Assembly (NCBI RefSeq): GCF_000150275.1
Contig: NW_002060949.1
Coordinates: 3,726,449 to 3,790,448 of the forward strand
Direction of reading: 5' to 3'
Source: Trichoplax adhaerens
Taxonomy: Eukaryota; Placozoa; Uniplacotomia; Trichoplacea; Trichoplacidae
DNA length: 64,000 nucleotides
Under the pieces are notes generated by a model that saw only the letters and a list, made by a program, of their open reading frames with translations, was not told the origin of the DNA and did no database searches. Shown one piece after another: positions 35,461 through 47,200 of the stretch. A program made the position numbers and the translations under genes. Numbering within the stretch: position 1 is the stretch's first letter; the number at the start of each line of letters is the position of its first letter.

Positions 35461-37840
35461 TTAATTTCCAATTCCTGCATACGGAGGTGGTGGAAGGTTA
35501 TCCTCTTTATCAGTATTATCTTCATCTATTTCATTCTGATATAATTCTTCGCGGTGACAATCTTCATTTGTTTCGGTGCTTACAGCGAGGTTCACTTCGA
35601 TATCATGATAGGACGGTAATACTTGCGATTCTGTATTACATGAAATACCAGGATATGGAGGTGGAGGGTCTTGAAGTCGATTCACAGCAATAGCTTGCTG
35701 TATTTATAATAAATAAATGGATATTATTAATATTAAATTTTATTATGACGCTAATCGTACATTATCAGAAACATCGGTTAACAAGTAGACAAGATTATTT
35801 TAATTACCTGGACTGAATCTAAAAATCTCTGTTCGCTCGAATACCGACAATAATAAATCAAGCTTTTTAAGCAAACTAGAAACGCTACTAGGTAGCAGCA
35901 ACATTCTAGCATATTAATTCCTATACTGGGCCAGTCAGTTACAGTAAAGCTAACAGACGTTCCAACGCAGCATAAAATTAGCCCAACCAAAGATGCAACT
36001 GATGCAATTGATGTCATAGCCGTATAAAAGTATAGCTATAAACAGACATACAAATACACCGATATAAATATGATTAAATAAAATTGAGATAAAACTTTTC
36101 ATTAACCGTGATAAGTGATAGGCACAACCTCAGAATTTAAGAACTAAATAAGTATATTTATTATGATGAACTTACTGCATAGTCTATAAAAACTAGATTT
36201 AGTAATTCAATTTTACATGCAACGTAAAATTTTAAGGCTTTAAGTAAAGTACGCATATAGCAAAAGGATAATTACCCATGTTTTAAGTATAACGTTAATC
36301 CGAAATGTTCCTATCCCTAGTAATCCAGCGATCAGTACCTATGATTAGGAAGTCGTCACTTTGATTAGATTTGTGAGCATCATAAGGATTAGATAGTAGT
36401 CGATTGTATATCCTATAATTTCTTTATCGGCAATATGTAAAAGTAAAGTAATAAAATTCTATAATAGCGAAATTTAAATTAGTAGCCGTGTACGAAAATA
36501 TTTTTCGTAACTTAAGGTTAGATTAGGTTAGGGTTAGTATTAGGGGTAAAATGAACAGCAGTATAAATTATAATTATATTGAGTTGCTATAATAAGTCAT
36601 ACAATTTAGTCTGTGTTATATATGACTTTTTCATATTTTATGCCTTAGTTACTGTGTGGTAGCATGTTACAGTACTTATCTGTTCACATGCATGGCTTTT
36701 ATAGCGAAAATACAGCGACTGATAAGCATTTAATGCGATATACTGAAATGCATTTAATCACATTTACCTACAGTATATAGTGGTATGATTGCAACAAAAA
36801 GAAATCAAATTACATAGCTACGTCCTTCTAGTTCTCTTTATAGCCGGTAGTTTCGGTGAATTACATACCGGACTGATATATTTAGGAAAGCTTAACTCTA
36901 CCACTACTATTCTACCACTGAGGCTTGAATAGTGTATACCCATTTATGTATTTTAAGCTGGGTATCTATAGTAGATTACAATATCGCTGCACACCGACGG
37001 GGAACGTATCGTAGAATATTAAAATTTTGGCACAATAAGATTACACAAACGTTGTTATAAAATGTGCCTTGATACTCGTATATCACATTTTTACTTCTAA
37101 AGTAAAAATTCAAAAATGAGTTTGACTTATAATACAATATAATTGGTATTCGATAGATAACTCTGATTTATATCCGAGGGCCTGACTGCATGTCGAGCCT
37201 TTAATAAGAAATTTTAGTCGATAATAAATCACTTTATAGTTAAAAGAAAGGAAATGTTGTATATCGGAAATCGGCATGACGTATATACATTGATGAAGAA
37301 TATCTGCTGATACTTGTACATGTTATCAATTATTTTTGCCCTTTATAAAAATATCATATTAAAATAGATTGTATTTGCATATTACACAGTACATTGGTTC
37401 AGTAAGTTTTACTACCGGTACCTTAGTACTATAGTAACGTAGGTACCTCAATAAAAATTAAAAATAACTTCTGACGGTTGAATATGCTATACAGTGCCAA
37501 TCAAGATATCTCTTTGTATATATAAGATCGATGGACATAGACTATCCGCTTAGGACAATTTAGAGCGACAAGATTACAATATCTAGTTTTTATAGTTCGT
37601 AACACAGTACTATCAAGTGATGAGAGATTAAAAGTCTATTTCACTTACCGTTACTCCGGCCCAAAATGAGTGAAAGAAAATATCGGTATTGGAGTTATAT
37701 CCTAATAAAGCCAAACATACAAATCCAAAAGTTACAAAGAGGACACCTTGTATTGTCAGGATAACTGCTAAACGGTAACATTGTCGTCGAAGTTTTAACT
37801 GATGATCGTTGGGAATTGAAATATTACTTTGTCGGTTCAT
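35461..37840 (-). CDS. CD20/MS4A-like four-pass membrane protein A
   Basis: Exons in transcript order: 37840-37649, 36338-36276, 36035-35808, 35697-35461, all phase 0, 239 aa. TM1 is LAVILTIQGVLFVTFGFVCLAL; the conserved HSFWAGV then leads into TM2 (VLIAGLLGIGTF, split by intron 1). TM3 is ASVASLVGLILCCVGTSVSF and TM4 is INMLECCCYLVAFLVCLKSLIYY. FWAG followed by I-(A/S)-G-L-L-G matches the CD20-like family signature (W-G-I-x-x-I-I-S-G-S-L). The cytosolic tail (about 78 aa) is acidic with two PPPPY boxes (PPPPYPGI, PPPPYAGIGN) and a YHDIE tyrosine site. PPxY motifs bind WW domains of Nedd4-type ubiquitin ligases, which would suggest trafficking control. No ligand or channel role can be assigned. 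Confidence 0.82.
36339..37648 (-). other. Intron 1 of gene A
   Basis: 1.3-kb intron between the TM1 and TM2 exons (donor ACG|GTAAGT, acceptor ATCATAG|G). It contains a telomere-like phrase GATTAGGTTAGGGTTAG near 36522, too short to call a telomeric insertion. Nothing else is recognised. Confidence 0.6.
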
Positions 37841-40718
37841 AATTTTAGATTAAAACAAAGTCAAAATTATCAGGCACATGCAAACTATTTTAAGTCATCA
37901 TAGCCACAAATATCATCTGCGACCCTACCAAGTATCGTGATACAACAACAACAAAAAAATAAACCAGGTGCCTATTTCTATTGTACTATACTGAAGTCAT
38001 CTACACCAGTTAGTTTTGTTATAGTGTACCAGTGCTATTTTATATTAAGGTATTTTGGTCATTTATTTATTTTATTTTATTATGTATTTCTTTCCTTTTT
38101 ACTTTGTAATGATCCGCAGTTGCGTGGTTGCGCATACCGTAGTATATTACAGCAGTGCACCTTTATAAAAGCATAAAGGTATTGGTACTGCATTGGATTA
38201 CATTGGACCTTTGTTCTACGGACGTGATGTACACATAAAAGAAACTAAAATGTACGTCAATAATGATAACTAGCAACACAAACTAGATCCTGCATCCGAT
38301 ACGATTTTATAGTCTATATATGGATTCCATTAGCGTATTGTGCACTTCTTTGTAACCCACAATTCTGTGAGTGAGTGTTGAATTACAATTCATTAGTTAG
38401 TAGTAATTTTAATTCGTATATTCATATATAACAGACGTATCTAATATATATACTTATACAGTATACGGATATACTCGTATGTTGTATATTACACCGATTC
38501 GCAATGGACACAGTTAAAAAAAAATCATGCTTAGATAATTGCATATCATGCGATATAACGTCTTGATATAGGCTTATCTAAGCAAAGACTTTTTTAGCTT
38601 TATGTAATCTGACCCAATCTATTGTATAAGAGTATATTAATGTACGTATATATTGTAGCAGGGACTTGTAAGAGAAATTCCTGTTCCTACATGCCTTGGG
38701 CCCTTATGGACCCAAGGTTTCCGCTAAGTGCACTGATGGAGTAAACCACAATTCAGTGAGTGTACGCTGGATTACAATTCATTAGTTAGTAGTAATTTCA
38801 ATTCGTATATTTATAAATAACATACGTATCGAAAATATACACTTATCAGTATACGGGTATACTCGTATGTTGCACATTACGCCGATTCGGAATGCACAAT
38901 GTTAAAAAAAGTTATGCTTAGATAATTGCCTATCATGCGATATTATGCCTTGATACAGGTTTATCTAAGCATGGCTTTCTTAGTTTTATGTAATCTGGCC
39001 GGTCTACTGTATACGTATACGAGTATATTAATGTACGTAGATAATGCAGCAGGGATTTGTAAGAGAAATCCCTTTTCTCACATGCCTTGGGGCCTTTGGC
39101 ACCCAATATTTCCACTTGATTTACTGATGGAGTTAAGATTTTTCTAAAGTTTCTAAATAAAAACGTCAACTCATCGTTCATTCATAGAAAGTTCACTCTG
39201 TTATGTGTAATTGTCCTTTGTACATATTCAAAAAATAGAAAGAATTCTGTAATAGAAATTAACCAAGACAGATCTCGTTTAAAAATTTTGTGTAATCGAT
39301 GATACATTGACGAACGTATACTCTTACTCGTATTGTATTTTAGTTTGAAGCTAGTATTAATAACGGTACTAAATTGTAAATAAAGAGATGAATTATATAA
39401 TTATAGTTCCGCATAAAATACTATACTACGCAATTTTTTGGCCTTTTTCCTTGGTCTCTGTGAATAAAGAATGTGTATACCATACTATCATTCATCTAGC
39501 TATTTATTTCCACAAGCTATTAGACTACATTTAATGATGTCACCCTTATTGCAGGTGATAACGTCTTTGCTTACTCAAATGCATTTTGTACACGTAACTA
39601 CTATGCGTACAATACATACAATATATAACGATCGAAGATGTTATTTAACCAAAACTGTGCTTGCGATATTCCTACGTATACATACTGTACAGTATTAATT
39701 AGATAATTATGTATTAGGACTATATTTCGCTAGCGGTTCATGGTATTTTATTATTCGTAGCACTACTGAAGATATCAATATAACGAAATCATATTGCAGG
39801 TACGGCGTGATATTGTAGGCTAGCGATGTGACCCGTTGGGAATGTTTACCACTCATCAACAATTTCGATGAGCTCAACGGCTGAGACTATGTAATATACA
39901 ATTAGGCTTTCAAGTACAGTATGCTGCAATTATGTTTTCTGTGAGCTGTCGTATTGGTAGCCAACCAGGCAACAGTAAAACTTATAGCCATGCAACAAAT
40001 GGTATCATTCATATACATCCTACATGTAATTTTTGATAAAATCGCTGTTACTGTATTATGCTCAATTTTTTCCAGATAGTAATGCTTAGGTATTATCATA
40101 ACATGTCGTGAATAAGATTTAAAAGATTCACTTTATTTTACTATTCGTATTCGAGCACATACAACAAAGATTAGATAACTTACTGCCAATGAGCATCATT
40201 GTAGAATATTGTACATTGTCCCTGATAACCATATCGCTAGGATTAGAGTATAATTTGTAATGGCCATATCTACCTTTAAACTTACTGCATTGCAAAAAGT
40301 AATATTTAATCACAACATTTTGTTTACATCATGCAAATCGGATTAGAGAAGAAAAATAGAAGCAAAAGTGGACGTATTTACAGAAAATTTTTAACATTTT
40401 TCGTACTCGCGGAACATTAGCATTCGTGCGAAGAGGTTACTGCATCCATACTAGATGGTTGCTTGTGAGATGATCAAAGTTCATTGTAAATAACATTCAG
40501 TTACGCATAAAAGAATAGATTATAGTTCTTAACGGACATATACACTACAGATGTAGTGAGACATATCCTAATTACAACTAGAAGTAATATAGGAAGGTAC
40601 CGTGATGTCAGAGATGGAACGTCATATTAAATTTACGTTTAAATAAGAATGGAGTTAAATTATGAATAAGTGCAAAGTCGCAAAATTATGATCATCCAAA
40701 ATTTGAATTACATCATAA
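37841..40718. other. Intergenic DNA between genes A and B
   Basis: Non-coding apart from the 389-bp duplication listed separately. Open frames here (37937-38176, 38926-39147, 39471-39698) overlap repeats or have no recognisable composition. Confidence 0.5.
38352..39131. repeat. Direct tandem duplication, 389-bp unit
   Basis: Copy 1 starts at 38352 (GTAACCCACAATTCTGTGAG) and copy 2 at 38741 (GTAAACCACAATTCAGTGAG). They stay aligned to CACTGATGGAGT-like ends near 38741 and 39131. Shared inner landmarks are TTAGTTAGTAGTAATTT, TATACTCGTATGTTG, TGCTTAGATAATTGC and ACATGCCTTGGG. Copies differ by scattered substitutions. No terminal inverted repeat or open frame is evident. Confidence 0.9.
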
Positions 40719-43700
40719 CTAGGACATTACAAGATTGACGGTATCAGTATGACCGCTGTTTTTAACCGCTTGTTTTCTAACCAAATAGGCAATACGGAAT
40801 AGCAGCGCCGTTAAGCCCAGTGCAATTAAGTAAATGACAATTTCGATACTATCCATGACGTACGCAACAACCGGTTCATCGTGCTTGATGGTTGCTAATC
40901 CAACTATACATAAAATCATACCAGTAACCGACAAGATAGCAGTTACGACGTTGAGGATAAAAACCACGATAAACTGAAAAATGAATTGGAAGATGAGTTA
41001 GGGTTGTTACTTTATTAAGACTATCTCGATGTATTATTATCTGCGCTAGCATATATAATACAGTCTAAGTGTAATGGCGTATCTGCGCGTCTTAGCTTAC
41101 AATATAATATAGAGAGAACTAATATTTTATCACGTATTTTTTACACTGCAACGTGCAGAAGATATAGTATAGTAAGGGCTCCATTTGCGTCGTTAACGTA
41201 TGATGTTTTGAGATCGATAATATGGGTACAATTTTCATTATCGTCATATTGTCATAATACTAACATTAATGTTTACAGTAGGATAGAAAATATTCAAAAT
41301 ACTGTCTTTAAATTTAAAATCTTTATTACACTGTAGCTAAGACTCATGAATAATAATAACGAGTGCATACCATCCAAGCTGGAGGCAAAGTTTCATCTTT
41401 GAGGGTTTTCATTCCAGTGAATCCAGTAATGAGAATCTAAAGATAGGATGAATTCATTGTTTATTTATATAAAATGATTATGATCGATTTGTTCGTTGAT
41501 TCATTAAAATACCATAAAACGGATAAAATTTGCATCACAGATCTTATAGAACCGAGCAATTTCAGTTTAGTTGATAACTGCGGTTAAAAGGTTACTATTG
41601 CGTAATTTCGCGATACTAGACACTAATACCGTAGGTGAAGTAATGTGATCATAAACTGAAGATCCATCTACTAGTTCACATGGCTTCAAACTCAATGGAT
41701 CGGTACTAACAGTCAATTAGTAGGAATTGGATATAAATCCAGTATCGGCAAGGTCGGACCGAATCCTGTTCAGATGTTATTATTGATGTCCAATTGAATT
41801 TATTTTTTTTATCTTTCCTCTTCCTAGATTACTTTTTCTTTCGAAGTGCACGGCATACAGTACAACATTGGTTATAGTACCGTCCTATATACTAATTTTT
41901 GGCTATCGCATGGCTGCTAGAGAACGAGCATTTAATGCGCAGTACTGTACACACAAAAGGGGGAAATGGAGATTACGGTGCCGGGATGACTAATTTTAAG
42001 AGGCAATTTTTTCTTCATCATTGCCTTCAGTTCCTTCGGCACTGTACACTATCATAGACTCCTCAAAATGCCTACTTATAGCTATTTTTAGTAGTCTAGA
42101 ACAGAGTATCTCATCTTGAATACAGTTAGAATGACAGTAAAGTTGAAAACGGTAATACTGTACCGTGCCAGCTAGTTTTTGACCTTTTTTTCCCGTTGGG
42201 GAAATAGTACAAAATTAACTGGTAGTAGTTCCCGGATAACATGGTTCGGTCAATGTCGGTCATATATATGAAAAACGATACACTACTATACTGCCCTCGA
42301 TTCCCATCGCAACTTAGCAGCTTGGTTGATTTTGTAAAGTATGGTATACGGTTTCAGTGATAGCGTATGGTGAAATGAGGGGGGGGGGGGGGAAAGTAGT
42401 CAGCCTTTCATTATTTTGTACTGAATAGTCAGCCATTGCCTGTTTGTTCTTCTCTTTCCTTATAAAAAAAAAGTTGCTGGTACGATCATGGACTACTACT
42501 ACGGTCGATGCACCAGCACTTGTTATTTGCTGTAGAAGTCCACAGCTGGTACACTACTGTCTAGTACAGTATGGCAGAGCGATTGCGGTTGCACCGGGTG
42601 TTATAAAGGTAAAAATATGGTAAACAAATAAAGTAATGCAGTTGTCAAGCTTTTGAATATACAAGTACAGTATGTTAATTTGCATGCGAATAGAAAGAAA
42701 TTGTTAACATATATAGTACAGTACAATGGAATAGTACTGAATAAGTGAATATCTTGATGACAACANNNNNNNNNNNNNNNNNNNNNNNNNNNNNNNNNNN
42801 NNNNNNNNNNNNNNNTACAAAAGTAGCAATTCGCAGTGCGGTATTCTCGTTCATGGATCAATCATGGAGTAGTGACTATCTTATAGGCTGTTTACGGTTA
42901 TCCTCTATCACGGAGCGAATCTTGTACTACCATAAAAGAGTTACCAGTTTGGTAAAATTATACCCCATAGGCAATACGGTCTAGTACTTCATCAATAAGG
43001 ATATTCATCTATCCCGGAGAAAATAGGTCTTATTGTCTTTCCTTATTTGTAAGGCAATATCAAGGTACTTCTCTTTTACCACAAATTCAATACACAACGA
43101 GTATGAGTATTTTAGAGAAAAATATTCATCCTAATGATATTGATCGCAACACAATTGTACATCGAACTATGATGCTGTCAAGGAGTTGTTTCATGTTACT
43201 TATGGCACATACAGTAGAGTAGTCTCCTCGACAGTAAGCTTCTTGAATGGGCAAAAAGCCAATACTCTACATTGTACTGTATTCCACTAGACCCCAATTT
43301 AAAAAAATTTTTCGGATTCCATGATACTACAGTAGTTCAATGGCGTTGCAATAATTCATGGACACGATATCGCGCAGGAAACATGCGAAATCTCCATGCA
43401 ACTATAACGCCGGAAAGAGATGTTTCATGTTATTTATAGTACTGTACTGTCCATAGTCTTGAAAGGTCCGCTTCTTGAATAGCGGCAATTTCTTTGTGAG
43501 ATAAGACAACAAAATACCGTAGTAATATTAATATAGTCAACCACATGCTCGTGGTAAGTAATGGCATGTTTGGAATCAACTTCCTGCTCTGCCAAACTGA
43601 ATTGTTACTACCAATTGCAAACTTGATCGTTCTGAATTTTGTAGCGCAATTGGAAAGAAGGCAAACAAACTGAGTGTAAAGTCCATTCTACATTATTAAA

Positions 43701-44238
43701 CAACAAGCAGTCAATATTGTGGCTGGTACTTTAAAGTTTGGGTAACTGCCAAAATACAACCATGTAGTACAAAATACACTACTTCCAATTTGGTTTAATT
43801 AAATAATAATAATAATACCATTACTACTTATAGTATAGCAAAGTCAAAATTGAGTTTCTCCGAGGAAATCATTTGGTCATTCACACTTTTTCCTCAAGGA
43901 AATTATTCAATCGCCGCTGTACTTTGTCACTTGCTATACCGCACAGCTACGTTCAAAGACCATTCAACGCTTTTCAACTTGAATAATAATATTAATTCAT
44001 CTTTGGTTTAATCTTACGATACTATACTTCAACTTACAAATCCACCAGCCCAAAATAGATGATAATGTAAATCGGTAGTAATAGGAACTTTTGTACCATC
44101 GCCAGTGATGTGTTCACCTAAACCTAAAGCCAGTAGGGCGATACCGGCAAGAGTTAATACCAAACACATTCTGGAAACTTTCTGAAACGAAGGAAGACCC
44201 TTGGTCGGTGGTTGCTGTTCATTTTCGTTTTCCGCCAT
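40719..44238 (-). CDS. CD20/MS4A-like four-pass membrane protein B
   Basis: Exons in transcript order: 44238-44038, 41436-41371, 40973-40719, all phase 0, 173 aa. A short cytosolic N-terminus (MAENENEQQPPTKG) precedes TM1 (MCLVLTLAGIALLALGLGEHI). HYHLFWAGGF then leads into ILITGFTGM (TM2, split by intron 1), TM3 is IVVFILNVVTAILSVTGMILCIVGL and TM4 is IEIVIYLIALGLTALLFRIAYL. The C-terminus is short (RKQAVKNSGHTDTVNLVMS), so it lacks the PPPPY tail of gene A. The phase-0 exon pattern TM1 | TM2 | TM3-TM4 is identical to the other members. Intron 1 is 2.6 kb, contains the assembly gap and is full of ACAGT repeats. Function unknown. Confidence 0.8.
41860..43480. repeat. ACAGT-palindrome-rich block inside intron 1 of gene B
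   Basis: Repeated GTACAGTAC, AGTACTGTAC and related palindromes occur (near 41860, 41941, 42565, 42715, 43275 and 43438). Composition is less AT-biased than the flanks, resembling 15.1-16.5 kb and 22.7-24.6 kb. It also holds a 14-G run at 42379-42392. Confidence 0.6.
42766..42815. other. Assembly gap (50 N)
   Basis: Fifty consecutive N, a scaffold or padding gap within intron 1 of gene B. True missing length is unknown; translations across it are meaningless. Confidence 0.99.
43141..43500. repeat. Imperfect direct repeat, ~234-bp spacing
   Basis: GTTTCATGTTA at 43188 recurs at 43422. Both are followed by TTATAG/TTATGG, an ACAGTA/TACTGT palindrome, a TAGTC phrase and GCTTCTTGAATGG-like sequence. 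Divergence is high. Confidence 0.5.
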
Positions 44239-47200
44239 CGTACTATCAACAAGGCTACTTTATGATTTGATACAACTGCGAGACTTTTACCACTAAGATC
44301 AGGTCAATTCTAACGTACAATAGTCACAACTGTAGTAATCCAATGTACAAGGTAATTCCACCAATTTTTCAAATTCTACAAATTAATCACTGGCGATTAA
44401 CCAAACGTAAATAAAACGCGGACTCTGGTCGTGGCCAAAGTTATAAATAAACGATTTAGCACGTTGTGCAATAGCACGTCTGCTGGTACCGTACAGTACC
44501 GTACAGTACAATGCACATTCCTTGGACCTCGCTGATTGTACTGTAGCCAAATGGAAAGTGAATGGAACTGTACTGTCGAGCACAGTACTTCCGAATTTTC
44601 TTGATAGGACTACTGTACACTGTACACTGTAGGGCAGAGACAGACTACCGTGCGGACAGACGACAGCATAGTGCACATACTGTACTATACTGTACTGTAT
44701 TGTGAAAAAAAATGAGACAAAATGATCACCACGACACTGCCATCAATCGCTGCGATATCGGATTACGCCCTCTTTTGAATTAATGTCACCATGTTGTTCT
44801 TTCCCACAATCGCCAGTGATTACCAGTGATCCTTTTTTTGTCAGTGTGGTGATGCACCCATATTTGATTATAACGATAGCTAGATTTGATATGCTGTAGT
44901 TCGGTTATTGTGAATCGATGTTATCGCGAAGCTAATATTCGATGATTGCCAACGACAGTACTATCGTAGAAATTGTGGATGACTAATATTAGCCAATGGA
45001 CTAATTATGGTACAAAATTGATGTGGCTAGAAACACTGTAGTGGTTAAGATGCCCTTGGGAGAAAGGGACTAGACTTGAATAGGAGAGTAGTGACATCTT
45101 AAGTAGAATGATTTACATTGTAAAAGATAATGATCTACTATTTGAGAAAGGTATTTTGTTTGATGATTCATGTTCACGCTGCTTGGACTGTACATTAATC
45201 AGGTGGTCAGAAATGGATTGAACGAAATGGATATATAATATAGAACATATACATGTACATTATTGTACAGTACAGTCAGTAAGAACTGCAGAGATGAGCT
45301 TACAGCACAGTACAGTAAGAACTGAAGAGATGATTTCATGAGAGAAAAGAGACTTCACTTCGCTTTGAGCTTGGAATGCTGCCAATAGTAGACTAGATTC
45401 TTGTAGCAATTAATAATTGCCTTACTATTCCTAAAATCTTGTAATAAAAGCCTTTTAGAGAATACTATTTGACTAAGATTGTTATTTTGAGACACTTTTA
45501 TTCTACTCAGGTATTTGCTGTTCACAACATAATCCACCACTAGTATGCTTACTATCGATAGAATACAGTACATTGCAATATATTTTACTTCATATTGGAC
45601 CAATACTGTATTTTATTTTAGCAAATCGTCGCTTGCCTGGTGTACACGGTGGTTGGAAAGGCATTGAATATTAGAAATCGACTTTATCAGTATGCAAATG
45701 ATGAAGCATGGTCAAGTAGCCCTTCTTAAGTCTTCGATTTTGTGCCTCTTACTTATGAAATAACTTAGATTGTCATCTCTCTCTCTTATTATGGTCTCTA
45801 AAATAATGCAGATCTTTCAGAGCTTGGCTAATTAATACAGTGCCATAATAAATGTATGAAAAATTCATTTCTAATGTATAATTAGGATATCAAATATCAA
45901 ATGACTTTCCTCACACCCTGTACTCTATACTATCAACTGTTCTACGTTATGACATGGTTATGCAATCGACTCGTAAAAGAATTGCGCAAGTGCAAGTACC
46001 TGAATGATGTCGCACCAAGGACTGTGTATACGTTATAATACACAGTAGTCAAATAATATGAAATAAAACAAATCAGTAAGATAGGCCTTCATGAATAAAT
46101 ATGCTGGAAGTAAATTATAATTAACGGAATGAAATCATTAAACTATACTTTGTAACTTAGTCCTTGAGGATAAGATTGAAAGAACATTTTCTGAAGAGAA
46201 ATATGCATATCCATTGCTATCCTATATTATAAATGTCTACGCATTTATATTATATATATATAACATAACATATACAAATATGTACTGTATACAAGTCGCA
46301 TACAGAGACATGTTACGGTATGTGCAAAAATATAGTAAATACGTCGGTAGTACTTGGTCTGAGTTGGAGGCTCCGACAACGGCTGGTATTACCTTATAGA
46401 TATTCTGAGCGTATGATGGAATGATTAGTATTAGCTCTATTCAATAACATTTTATCCATAATGCTATTGCTTTACAAGGATTAATAATAGAATTATAAGT
46501 TAGCGCTCCTTATACAGACTTAGGCTCATATGCTGAATAACGCGGCAATGCAAAATTAGTTGTTGCGTTCAAAATTTATTGTATTATTACGCGTAATCTT
46601 TAAACGCTTATAGTAGAAGGAAAAGCAAGCTGATATCTCAATTTTCCACTGTTGAAATCTTGGACTGCAACCACTTTATAATGGGTATTACGATCAATAC
46701 ATTAGCCATGAAAATATGAATATGCAGTAATTACTAATGCTGGTATATCAACTTCAGTAATATATAGAATAGCGGAATTTAAGAGTTTAACTCAATTTCC
46801 AGCACATACGTAATTAAGGCTAGAGAAATTTATAATTATACAATAGAACGACTTATTTGGATATGAATATGATAAATGACAATGATCACAGGAAAGATAT
46901 GAGTAATATAAAGCATACTATTCCATTAATCTAAAATAGGCGAACGGAAATTTTACTAGTTTTTGGCTTAATATAATACGCGAAAGCTCAGATACGAGAT
47001 CGTAACTTAAAACTCAAATTATGCTCATATATCTCCTCGTATTTACGATGTAGCGAACAAATTTTACTGTAAGTTTCTAAGATATCAACTCCTTGCATGC
47101 TCCGTTGAAATGCAGCAGGCATTTGCTTGAAGCTAATTTTAAATCAAGTAATTAGCCACATCTCTACTGTCTCTCATATCGCTATCATCGAGTAATTAAT

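Noticed and set aside
36515-36545. TTAGGTTAGGGTTAG-like text considered as an interstitial telomeric repeat
   Set aside because: Only about two degenerate units; too short to support.
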